From NCBI GenBank assembly GCA_020634315.1, contig JACKBV010000018.1, positions 29,025-93,024 of the forward strand: 64,000 nt of DNA, read 5' to 3'. The first letter of the stretch is position 1, and each line of letters starts with the position of its first letter. The notes beneath the pieces are model-generated. The model had not been told where the DNA came from. It was given only the letters and a program-made list of their open reading frames with translations, and did no database searches. The DNA comes from Ardenticatenaceae bacterium. GTDB taxonomy: Bacteria > Chloroflexota > Anaerolineae > Promineifilales > Promineifilaceae. This document shows positions 56,218 through 64,000 of this stretch, in pieces. The translations under genes were made by a program, and so were the position numbers.

Positions 56218-59200
56218 ATGAATCGTGACCAAATAGAGCTTGCTATTCATACATTAGAGAAACAACGCACGCAGTTAGGTGATGAAGTTGTCAATGTCTC
56301 CATTGCGGCTTTGCGTAAACAACTTTCTGACCAAATGCCGGTTACATCACTGCCACAGCAGCGAAAACAGGTGACGATACTCTTTGCCGATCTGTCTGGT
56401 TATACGGCAATGGCAGAAACTATCGATGCCGAAGACATGAACAATTTGCTCAATGCTTTATGGGAGCAGATTGATCGCGCGATTTTGGGGCATGGCGGCC
56501 GGATTGACAAGCATATGGGTGATGGCGTCATGGCAATTTGGGGGGTGGGCATTGCTCGTGAGGATGATCCGGAGCAAGCTGTGCGTGCCGCTTTAGAGAT
56601 TCAGCAGGAAGTGCAGCAGTGGCAAACAGCCATGAATGCCTTTCCGCTTGTGCAGTGGCGGGTGGATATGGCACTGCGTATTGGTATTCACACTGGCGCG
56701 GCACTGCTGGGGACAATTGGCACAACTGGCGAGTACACGGCAATCGGTGATACCGTCAACACGGCCAACCGTTTGCAAGAAATGGCACCGAAAGGGGGCA
56801 TTTTAATTTCACACACGACGTACCGACATGTTGCTGATGTATTCAGTGCCAGGTCTTGGGGTAATGTTACCCTGCGTGGCCGGGTTGAGCCTGTTGAGGC
56901 GCACGAAATCAAGCAGGTTCGCCCACGATCCTTCCGGGTTGTAACGCGGGAGGTGGAGGGTGTTGTTACGCCGTTGATTGGGCGAGATGGGGAGTTGGCC
57001 CTTTTGCAAGAACGGTTGCAGTTTGCCTTTGCGATGTATCAGCTATGTATGACGACGGTTGTCGGCGATGCGGGTTTGGGGAAGTCGCGCCTCTTGCTAG
57101 AGTTGGATGAGTGGAGCGAGGCATTACCCGGCAAGCGCCTCTATTTTAAGGCGCGTGCCCGGCAGGAAATGTACCATACGCCGTATGCTATGCTGCGAAA
57201 CCTGTTTGCCTATCGTTTTCAAATTCAGGAGAGCGATCAAAGCAAGGTGATTTGCCACAAAATTGAGTTGGGGTTTGGGGCCGTGTTTGGTGATAGCCAG
57301 GAAAGCCAACAGCGTGCACATTTTTTGGGGCAGTTGTTGGGTTTTGATTGTGGCGATTCGCTGCCTGTGGCAGAAGATGCGCGGCAAGGGCGTGATTTGG
57401 CCTTTGCTTATTTGCATGCGTATTTCCGCAGCATTAGTGAGGCGACGCCGGTTTGTATCTTTTTGGAAGATATTCATTGGGCTGATGATAGTTCGCTCGA
57501 TATTATCGCGCAGTTAGCGGCATCTTTGCCGGATATGCCGATTTTTATTCTTTGCCTGGCACGGCCGACTTTGTATGAACGCCGTCCCGATTGGGGAATG
57601 CGCACCGATACGGAAGAAGATTATCCGTTTCACCAGCGGATGCAATTAAAGTCGTTGTCGCGTGTGGACAGCCGCCGTCTGGTGGCCGAAATTTTGCGCC
57701 ATGTGGTGGCTCTGCCGGAAAGTTTGTGTGACTTGATTGCGCGTCGCGCAGAGGGTGTGCCGTTTTATATTGAAGAAATCATCAAGGTGTTGATTGAGGA
57801 TGAAATTATAGTCAAGGGAGATCCGCACTGGCTGGTTGATTTATCACGGCTGGCAAGTTTCCAGATTCCGGCCAAGTTGGCGGGTGTTTTGCAGGCGCGG
57901 ATTGACAGCTTGCCTGATGTGGAGCGGCTGGTGTTGCAGCAGGCGGCGGTGATTGGGCGCACGTTTTGGCTGGGTGTGTTGTATCAATTGCAGGCGTTTA
58001 CCAGTTGGGGCGGGGCGCGGCAGAGTGATCCGCGTGAATTGGAAAAGGCGCTGGCCTCTTTGCAGGCACGCGAATTGATTTTGCGGCAAGAAACGTCTAC
58101 GTTTGCCGGTACGGATGAGTATATTTTTCGCCATGCGATGCTGCATGAGGTGGTTTATGAAGGTGTCCTGAAGCGGATGCGCCGCCTGTACCATGCGATG
58201 GTGGCTGAGTGGTTGATTGGGCAGGGTGTTGAGGGTGGGTTGTACAGTGGCATGATTGCCGAGCATTTGGCGCGGGCGGGGGATGCGGAAACGGCTATTT
58301 CGTATCTTACGCAGGCGGGTGAGGCGGCGGCAGCGAAGTATGCGAATGCTGAGGCGTTGGCGTATTTGGGGCAGGCGCTGCGTTTGTTGCCGGAGCATGA
58401 TGAAAACGGCCGTTACCAGCTCCTCCTGACACGCGAGAAAATTTACCACCTGCGCGGGCATCGCCAGGCACAAATGCGTGACCTGGTCGCTCTGGAACAT
58501 CTGGCAGAAAGTTTGAATAATGCCCACAAACGGACACAGGTTGCCCTGCGCCAGGCCACTTATTCATTGGCGACAGGGGATTACCCGGCTGTGATTAATG
58601 CGGCGCAAGCTGCCATTCGCCTGGTTCCAGCGACACAAAACCCGCTGTTTGAGGCTGAAGGGTATTTGTTATGGGGGCAGGCTTTGCGCTTCCAGGGTGA
58701 TTATGACACGGCGCAGCGCCAGTTAGCGCAGGCGTTGTTGTTGGTGCAAACACCACTCGCGAATAATGAGGCGGTGCGCCAAGCTTATCGGCAGTTGGAA
58801 GCCAACTGCCTGCATCATTTGGGTTTGGTGACGATGGAGCAGAATCAGTTGGCTGAGGCACACGCCCATTTTGAAGCGGCGCGGCACATTTACAGTGAGA
58901 TCAAGGATCGGCGCGGGGAGGGGCAATCTTGGGCGCATCTGGGAATGGCGGCGCGGTTGCAAGGGGATTATGCCCATGCCCAAGAGTATGCTGAGCAAGC
59001 CTTGCGCATTAACACAGCGATTGGCAGTCGGCAGGGCGAGGCGGCGGTGTTGGATTTGTTGGGTTTAACTGCCCGTAATCAAGGGGATCACAACGGCGCT
59101 GTTATTTATCACGAGCGGTTTTTGCGCATCAGCCATGAAATTGATGATCGGCGTGGCGAGGCGATTGCTTATCATCATTTGGGTGAAGTGGCTGCCTGTA

Positions 59201-59979
59201 TGGAAGATTGGGATCAGGCTGTTGAGCGTTATCAGGCGGCGTTGCAGATTTACGAGGAAATTGGCGACCGGCGTGGGGCGGCGATGCTCCGGTTTTTGTC
59301 GGGGCGTGTGTGTAATGTGATCGGGCAATTTGAGTTGGCGCATATGCAGCTGCAACAGGCGCTGCGCTTGCATCAGGCGTTAGGATCGCATGAACGCATT
59401 TGCCATGATCAGGTTCATCTTTGCTGTGCCCTGTTGGGAATGGGTGCCCACGCAGATGCGGCTGCCTTGGCAGAGCAGGCGATTGAGCAGGCGCAGCAGG
59501 TGAACGAGACGGAAGTTGTCGCGTATGGTTGGTTTTATCTGGCGCAGGCGCAAATGGCGTTGGGGCAGTGGGGGGAAACGGCCGTTTCCTATCAAAACGC
59601 GCTCACCCTTTGGGAAACATTAGACCGCCCGGCGCTGGTTGTGGCTGCACAAGCGGGTGTCACCGCCGCAGCCTGGGCACAAGGGGAAACCGAGCTGGCG
59701 CTGACGCAGGTTGAGCAAATTTTGCACTATTTAAAGACACGGCCGTTAGCGGATCGGGAGGAACTCGTAGCTGCCTATTGGGTCTGTTATCAGATTTTAC
59801 AGGCGGCAAACGACTATCGTGCGCTCGATGTGCTGCAAGAAGCGTATCGTTTGGTGACGCAGTTGGCTGCTAAATTGCACGATGACAGCGCCGTCGATGC
59901 CTTTTGGCAAAATATACCTATCCACAAAGCCATTCACACCGCTTGTGATGCGGCGTGTTTGTTAGAAGTGGACTCGTAA
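56218..59979 (+). CDS. Class III nucleotide cyclase fused to AAA ATPase and TPR
   Basis: 1253 residues. Cyclase domain (about 45-215): VTILFADLSGYTAMAE with metal Asp, DKHMGDGVMAIWG with second metal Asp and the purine-site Lys, and TGEYTAIGDTVNTANRL with the adenine-directing Asp, so adenylate cyclase is likely. STAND/AAA-type ATPase (about 260-700): LIGRDGELALL, Walker A VVGDAGLGKSRLL, Walker B CIFLEDIHWADDSS. Ten or more TPRs follow. This is the guanylate-cyclase/AAA/TPR signalling architecture of large actinobacterial and chloroflexal proteins. It begins five bases after the SirB1 stop. Confidence 0.9.
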   Translation: MNRDQIELAIHTLEKQRTQLGDEVVNVSIAALRKQLSDQMPVTSLPQQRKQVTILFADLSGYTAMAETIDAEDMNNLLNALWEQIDRAILGHGGRIDKHMGDGVMAIWGVGIAREDDPEQAVRAALEIQQEVQQWQTAMNAFPLVQWRVDMALRIGIHTGAALLGTIGTTGEYTAIGDTVNTANRLQEMAPKGGILISHTTYRHVADVFSARSWGNVTLRGRVEPVEAHEIKQVRPRSFRVVTREVEGVVTPLIGRDGELALLQERLQFAFAMYQLCMTTVVGDAGLGKSRLLLELDEWSEALPGKRLYFKARARQEMYHTPYAMLRNLFAYRFQIQESDQSKVICHKIELGFGAVFGDSQESQQRAHFLGQLLGFDCGDSLPVAEDARQGRDLAFAYLHAYFRSISEATPVCIFLEDIHWADDSSLDIIAQLAASLPDMPIFILCLARPTLYERRPDWGMRTDTEEDYPFHQRMQLKSLSRVDSRRLVAEILRHVVALPESLCDLIARRAEGVPFYIEEIIKVLIEDEIIVKGDPHWLVDLSRLASFQIPAKLAGVLQARIDSLPDVERLVLQQAAVIGRTFWLGVLYQLQAFTSWGGARQSDPRELEKALASLQARELILRQETSTFAGTDEYIFRHAMLHEVVYEGVLKRMRRLYHAMVAEWLIGQGVEGGLYSGMIAEHLARAGDAETAISYLTQAGEAAAAKYANAEALAYLGQALRLLPEHDENGRYQLLLTREKIYHLRGHRQAQMRDLVALEHLAESLNNAHKRTQVALRQATYSLATGDYPAVINAAQAAIRLVPATQNPLFEAEGYLLWGQALRFQGDYDTAQRQLAQALLLVQTPLANNEAVRQAYRQLEANCLHHLGLVTMEQNQLAEAHAHFEAARHIYSEIKDRRGEGQSWAHLGMAARLQGDYAHAQEYAEQALRINTAIGSRQGEAAVLDLLGLTARNQGDHNGAVIYHERFLRISHEIDDRRGEAIAYHHLGEVAACMEDWDQAVERYQAALQIYEEIGDRRGAAMLRFLSGRVCNVIGQFELAHMQLQQALRLHQALGSHERICHDQVHLCCALLGMGAHADAAALAEQAIEQAQQVNETEVVAYGWFYLAQAQMALGQWGETAVSYQNALTLWETLDRPALVVAAQAGVTAAAWAQGETELALTQVEQILHYLKTRPLADREELVAAYWVCYQILQAANDYRALDVLQEAYRLVTQLAAKLHDDSAVDAFWQNIPIHKAIHTACDAACLLEVDS

Positions 59980-59984
59980 AAATG

Positions 59985-60015
59985 CAGGCAGCCGGGTTTA
60001 GAGCCTGGCTGCCTG
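59985..60015 (-). terminator. Terminator of the aldo/keto reductase gene
   Basis: A 9-bp stem CAGGCAGCC (59985-59993) with 60007-60015. A5 at 59978-59982 gives a T tract on the minus strand immediately after the hairpin. It acts on the minus-strand gene ending at 60030. Confidence 0.7.
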
Positions 60016-60029
60016 TCGCTTCCCCAGAT

Positions 60030-61019
60030 TTAATTCCAGGCCAGGTCACTCCGTTTTTGCCAATACACATGCGGTGGTTCGGCCAGCGCCGCCAACTGTT
60101 CGGCCAGCGTTTCGTCCCAGGTGATTTCCAGGGCTTTTACATTGGCGTGCAGGTGTTCAATTTGCGCAGCCCCGCTGAGCACAATATCGACCCAGGGCTG
60201 GGCGAGAACGGCGGCCAGAGCCAGAGCATCGCTGGTGACACCACGGTCGGCGGCGGCCTGACGCAAGATGGCGACATCTGGATTTGTATTGCGGGGTGTT
60301 AAACGGCCGTTTGCCACCGCCTCCTTGATAATGACACCCAGCCCTTCGGCGCTGGCTTCGGCCAATGCCGGGCCGGTTGATGGCTCTAACAAATTCCATG
60401 TTGCCTGAACGGCGTCAAACAAGGGAGACCCATCAAACAGGCGAACGCCCAGCGCACGGCGCAGCGTCTCGGCCTGAGCTGACCCGCTCAGGGATAAGCC
60501 GATCTTTAATCCCTGTTCGGCCTTCAGACGAGATAGTTCGGCAATGACGGCTTTGTTTTCCAGGACGCCGCTGTCCAATGTGGCTGAATGAATCTGGTAC
60601 AGCTTGAGATACCCATTCAGCAGAGCGAGGCTTTCCCCTGTTTGGCGTTGCAGAACCGGCAGCGAATGCTCTTTAATCTCGTGTTTGTCAGCCTCAATTT
60701 GCCAATCGGCCGTGTAGGTGTAGCCCCATTTGGAGCCAACCGTGACAGCCGCCGGGTCGATTTGGCGGCTATGCAGCCAGGTGCTCAGGAATTGTTCGGC
60801 ACGGCCGTATGACCGGGCCGCGTCGAAGTAGCGAATGCCGGCCGCCCAGGCGGCATCCAAAACCGTGTGTGTATGGGCTTCCATTGCCGCCACGTCATAA
60901 TTGTGTTCCAGGTCTGTTGCATGGCCGAGATTGATGTAACCGGGACGCCCCAACGCTGCCAATCCTAATCCCAAGGGAGTAACCGTTAATCCAGTTTTGC
61001 CTAATTCACGTTGTTTCAT
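60030..61019 (-). CDS. Aldo/keto reductase
   Basis: 329 residues, full-length TIM barrel. Catalytic tetrad: Asp in RYFDAARSYG, Tyr in the same segment, Lys in VGSKWGY and His in YQIHSATL. The N terminus KQRELGKTGLTVTPLGLGLAALG is standard, and VLSGAAQIEHLHANV contributes to NADP binding. Related to the sugar or galactose dehydrogenase-like branch; substrate unknown. No clear ribosome site precedes the ATG at 61019. Confidence 0.9.
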   Translation of the reverse strand: MKQRELGKTGLTVTPLGLGLAALGRPGYINLGHATDLEHNYDVAAMEAHTHTVLDAAWAAGIRYFDAARSYGRAEQFLSTWLHSRQIDPAAVTVGSKWGYTYTADWQIEADKHEIKEHSLPVLQRQTGESLALLNGYLKLYQIHSATLDSGVLENKAVIAELSRLKAEQGLKIGLSLSGSAQAETLRRALGVRLFDGSPLFDAVQATWNLLEPSTGPALAEASAEGLGVIIKEAVANGRLTPRNTNPDVAILRQAAADRGVTSDALALAAVLAQPWVDIVLSGAAQIEHLHANVKALEITWDETLAEQLAALAEPPHVYWQKRSDLAWN

Positions 61020-61287
61020 GTGTTTATCTTGTCCATGTGGTGCTTACACAGTGCGTAAGATTTTTCGCCACGAAAGGTGCGAATTTCACCATGATAGGGC
61101 ATGGATGAAACTCGTCGTAGAGTTTTTCAGGTTCATTTGAATTGTGACAAAAATCGCTTTGTTCGTCGAGTGTGTTGGGGTTGCGGGTCGCCGTGCCGTT
61201 TGTTTTCTCACAAATCGCTGAGTGGCTGCCGGATGCCGAATAAAGCGTGTTACAATTCGGCGTTTATCTAATTCCAGGAGAATGTTT

Positions 61288-63111
61288 ATGAGTGAAACCG
61301 CAAACCCCCATCCCCTGATACGGCTGCTGAGTTATGCACGGCCGCATCGTCGGCAGATTTCGTTGGCGACGCTCTACTCGGTTTTGAACAAGGTGTTTGA
61401 TTTAGCCCCACCGGCGTTGATTGGAACGGCCGTTGACGTCGTTGTGCAGCAAGAAACATCCTTCATCGCCCGGCTTGGCTTCCCCGATGTGACCACACAA
61501 TTATGGATTTTAGCTGTGGTTACAGTGATTGTGTGGGCCTTTGAATCCTTGTTTCAATACCTGTACGAAGTGTATTGGCGCAATCTGGCACAGGTTTTGG
61601 AGCATGAACTGCGCATTGATGCGTATGGGCATGTGCAGCAGTTGGAATTGGCTTACTTTGAGGATCGCAGCACCGGTGGTCTGATGGCTATTTTGAATGA
61701 TGACATCAACCAGTTGGAGCGGTTTCTGGACATCGGCGCGAATGAGGTCATCCAGGTGATTACCACCGTCATCGTCATTGGCGCGATCTTTATCGGGTTA
61801 GCGCCTACAGTGGCCTGGATGGCATTGCTGCCAATGCCGTTTGTCTTTTGGGGATCGATGCGTTTTCAGAAGCAGTTGGCACCCCGTTATGCGGCTGTGC
61901 GTGAACAGGTCAGTATTCTCAATGGGCAGCTTTCCAATAATTTGAGCGGCATCGCCACGATCAAGAGTTTCACGGCAGAAGCCCATGAAATGGAGCGCGT
62001 GAGTGAAGCGAGTGTGGTGTATCAGGAGCGCAATCGCGCGGCGATTCGCCTCAGTTCCGCTTTTGTGCCGCTGATTCGCATGATCATTGTTACCGGCTTC
62101 ACCACGATTTTGGTGTTTGGGGGGCAGTTGGCATTTGAAGGGCGGTTGAATGTGGGCGCTTACAGTGTGCTGGTGTTCATGACGCAGCGTTTGTTGTGGC
62201 CGCTGACGCGCCTGGGGAATACGCTGGATATGTACCAGCGGGCAATGGCTTCGACGACGCGCGTGCTCGACTTGCTGGATACGCAGCCTCAAATTTTGGA
62301 TGGCTCGCGCACTTTGCCGGTGGCGCAGGTGAAAGGGGTGGTGCGTTTTGAGGATGTGAGTTTTGAGTATGCGTATACGGGAAACGGCCGTTCCGCCAAC
62401 GGCAACCTGGCTCCGCGTGTCATTCACAACTTGAGCCTGGACATCCCGGCGGGGGACACCGTCGCCATTGTCGGCTCTACCGGTTCCGGGAAAACGACAT
62501 TGGTCAAGCTGCTGCTGCGTTTTTACGATGTACAAAAAGGGCGAATTACGCTGGATGACATCAACATCCGCGATTTGCGCTTGAATGATTTGCGCCGCGC
62601 CATTGGCTTTGTCAGTCAAGACGTCTTTCTGTTTCATGGCACAGTGCGCGAAAATATCGCTTATGGCACATTTGATGCGCCGCTTGAGGACATTGTCGCC
62701 GCCGCAAAAACGGCCGAAGCGCACGAGTTCATCATGCAACTGCCAGACGGGTACGAGACGATTGTCGGTGAACGCGGGCAGAAGTTGTCGGGCGGGCAGC
62801 GGCAGCGCCTTTCTATTGCCCGTGCCGTGCTCAAAGATCCGCCCGTGCTGATTTTGGACGAGGCGACATCGGCCGTGGATAACGAGACAGAAGCGGCCAT
62901 TCAACGCTCTATGGAGCGTATTATTGTCGGGCGCACGACGATAGTGATTGCCCATCGCCTCTCAACTGTGCGCCATGCGGACTGCATTTTTGTGTTAGAA
63001 AATGGCGAACTGCGCGAGCAAGGGCGGCATGAGGAATTGGTGGCGCAAGATGGCATTTATGCCAATTTGTGGCGGGTGCAAACGGGTGAGGCTTTGCCCG
63101 GTATGAGATGA
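61288..63111 (+). CDS. ABC exporter, TMD-NBD, probably homodimeric
   Basis: 607 residues: six-helix exporter domain (about 15-325), then Walker A GSTGSGKTT, Q-loop FVSQDVFL, canonical signature LSGGQ, Walker B VLILDEATSAVD with catalytic Glu, and H-loop VIAHRLS. All motifs are intact, so it can work as a homodimer, unlike the pair at 12.7-16.4 kb. The A-loop strand FEDVSFEYAYTGNGRSAN carries an extra Gly/Asn-rich stretch coded by an ACGGCCGT element. AGGAG lies seven bases before the ATG at 61288. Confidence 0.92.
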   Translation: MSETANPHPLIRLLSYARPHRRQISLATLYSVLNKVFDLAPPALIGTAVDVVVQQETSFIARLGFPDVTTQLWILAVVTVIVWAFESLFQYLYEVYWRNLAQVLEHELRIDAYGHVQQLELAYFEDRSTGGLMAILNDDINQLERFLDIGANEVIQVITTVIVIGAIFIGLAPTVAWMALLPMPFVFWGSMRFQKQLAPRYAAVREQVSILNGQLSNNLSGIATIKSFTAEAHEMERVSEASVVYQERNRAAIRLSSAFVPLIRMIIVTGFTTILVFGGQLAFEGRLNVGAYSVLVFMTQRLLWPLTRLGNTLDMYQRAMASTTRVLDLLDTQPQILDGSRTLPVAQVKGVVRFEDVSFEYAYTGNGRSANGNLAPRVIHNLSLDIPAGDTVAIVGSTGSGKTTLVKLLLRFYDVQKGRITLDDINIRDLRLNDLRRAIGFVSQDVFLFHGTVRENIAYGTFDAPLEDIVAAAKTAEAHEFIMQLPDGYETIVGERGQKLSGGQRQRLSIARAVLKDPPVLILDEATSAVDNETEAAIQRSMERIIVGRTTIVIAHRLSTVRHADCIFVLENGELREQGRHEELVAQDGIYANLWRVQTGEALPGMR

Positions 63112-63138
63112 TAGTTCGTTTTGGGGGATTGGAGATTG

Positions 63139-63966
63139 ATGGCTGAAAAACTACCGATTGCAATTGTGATACCACATGCCGGGTTGGCGCTGCCGCCAGA
63201 GTTGGCGGCGCGTGTGGCGTTGACACCGGCACAGATTTTTAATGAAGCAGATGTCTATGTCGATCAATTGTTTGATTTTCGTGAGGCGGTGCTGCATTGG
63301 GTGTGTTTCCCTTATGCCCGCGCCCTGTTGGATGTGAACCGACCCGATGACACGGCTTTGACGCGCCCTGGCGATGGCATTGTCAAGTGGCAGACCAGTT
63401 ATGGCACGGCCGTTTATCCTCCTCACCAAATTCCCGATGCCGACCTGACACGCCAACTCACACAACGCTATTGGCAGTCCTGGCATGAGCAGTTGGCGAC
63501 CGTCGCCCGCGACGAGCGGGTGAAGCTGGTGATTGACGCGCACAGCATGGCCGCCGTTGGACCAGGTAAATATGATGATCCAGGGAAATTGCGGCCATCC
63601 GTGTCGGTGGGCAATTTGGGTGACACGAATGGGGAACCGGTTGGCGACCGTCCCTGGCGGGTAACGGCCGTACCTGACCTGACGCGTCGTTTTGCACAGC
63701 GTTTGGGGGAATTATTGGCGGATGTACCGGTTTTGGCGGAAGTGGGCGCGGAAACGGCCGTAAACGATCCCTTTTATGGCGGATATGACCTGATGGCACA
63801 TGGTCAGGCATCCCAGCCCTGGCTCATGATCGAAGTCAATCGTGCCTTGTATGTGGGCGCACAAGATGGCGACACGCCACCCTCGCCCCCCAATGCGGCG
63901 CAAATCGCCTTGATTCGACAGCGATTGTGGCAGGCAATTCTCGATTTGTTGTCCTGGCTTGGTTAG
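63139..63966 (+). CDS. N-formylglutamate amidohydrolase family protein
   Basis: 275 residues. Family features: VIPHAGLALPPEL at the N terminus (metal His), LLDVNRPDDTALTRPGDGIV, KLVIDAHSMAAVGP with the DxHS metal site, and LMIEVNRALYVG near the C terminus. Members deformylate N-formyl-L-glutamate in histidine breakdown or act on related amides; the absence of hut genes leaves the substrate open. GGAG precedes the ATG at 63139. It follows the ABC exporter by 27 bases. Confidence 0.85.
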   Translation: MAEKLPIAIVIPHAGLALPPELAARVALTPAQIFNEADVYVDQLFDFREAVLHWVCFPYARALLDVNRPDDTALTRPGDGIVKWQTSYGTAVYPPHQIPDADLTRQLTQRYWQSWHEQLATVARDERVKLVIDAHSMAAVGPGKYDDPGKLRPSVSVGNLGDTNGEPVGDRPWRVTAVPDLTRRFAQRLGELLADVPVLAEVGAETAVNDPFYGGYDLMAHGQASQPWLMIEVNRALYVGAQDGDTPPSPPNAAQIALIRQRLWQAILDLLSWLG

Positions 63967-64000
63967 GTGTGCAATAAAAAAAGAAAATCAACCTCCCGGA

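Overview
The window is an ordinary stretch of bacterial chromosome, with about 55 protein genes packed on both strands, standard code and mostly ATG starts behind Shine-Dalgarno sequences. No rRNA, tRNA, CRISPR array, prophage or insertion sequence could be recognised. The gene mix suggests a Chloroflexota bacterium of Anaerolineae/Caldilineae type, but this is inference from gene content, not a phylogenetic result. It includes Pro/Thr-rich secreted proteins and lipoproteins, paired ABC exporters, a cyclase-ATPase-TPR giant, an EAD-STAND ATPase, WYL and SirB1 proteins, and many alpha/beta hydrolases.

Layout. 1-6.3 kb: end of a J-domain gene, two methyltransferases, a lipoprotein hydrolase, a YccF protein, a PhoB/PhoR-like two-component pair and a receiver that lacks its phospho-acceptor Asp. 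6.4-12.7 kb: DHOD-like flavoprotein, DsbA-like plus VKOR disulfide pair, CBS protein, alanine dehydrogenase plus CoA-transferase operon, a 21-bp tandem array and a small coiled-coil protein. 12.7-25.2 kb: heterodimeric ABC exporter, CDF metal transporter, large GH3 protein, two tandem S41 proteases, SmpB and a C39-like/SH3 protein. 25.4-31.1 kb: cytochrome c protein with an amine-oxidase-like region, DinB, HMG-CoA lyase, DUF423 and the EAD-STAND ATPase. 31.4-35.5 kb: HAD phosphatase, SLC13 transporter, hydrolase and a second 21-bp array. 35.6-43.2 kb: membrane protein, CoaBC, secreted lipoprotein, class V aminotransferase, Aat, frameshifted Prs and a hydrolase. 43.3-46.9 kb: five-gene minus-strand operon (TPR, DUF998-like, GNAT, SpoU methyltransferase, Ogt). 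47-54.3 kb: double SDR, CDP-alcohol phosphatidyltransferase, sensor kinase and radical SAM protein (the last three frameshifted), zinc protein and GT4. 54.4-64 kb: WYL regulator, SirB1, cyclase-ATPase-TPR protein, aldo/keto reductase, ABC exporter and N-formylglutamate amidohydrolase.

The most striking signal is not a gene. The palindrome ACGGCCGT, usually inside AACGGCCGTT and often inside GGAAACGGCCGTTTCC, occurs about 100 times by eye in 64 kb, where about one to two are expected by chance. Nearly all copies are inside genes, in all reading frames, where they encode NGR, TAV or RP(F/L). This resembles the cyanobacterial HIP1 element but has a different sequence. Two intergenic copies pair to form what looks like a terminator.

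Two intergenic minisatellites, both with a 21-bp period and unrelated sequences, lie next to copies of this palindrome. Five +1 frameshifts in four conserved genes between 41.6 and 52.3 kb, all at short homopolymers, more likely reflect sequence errors than biology.
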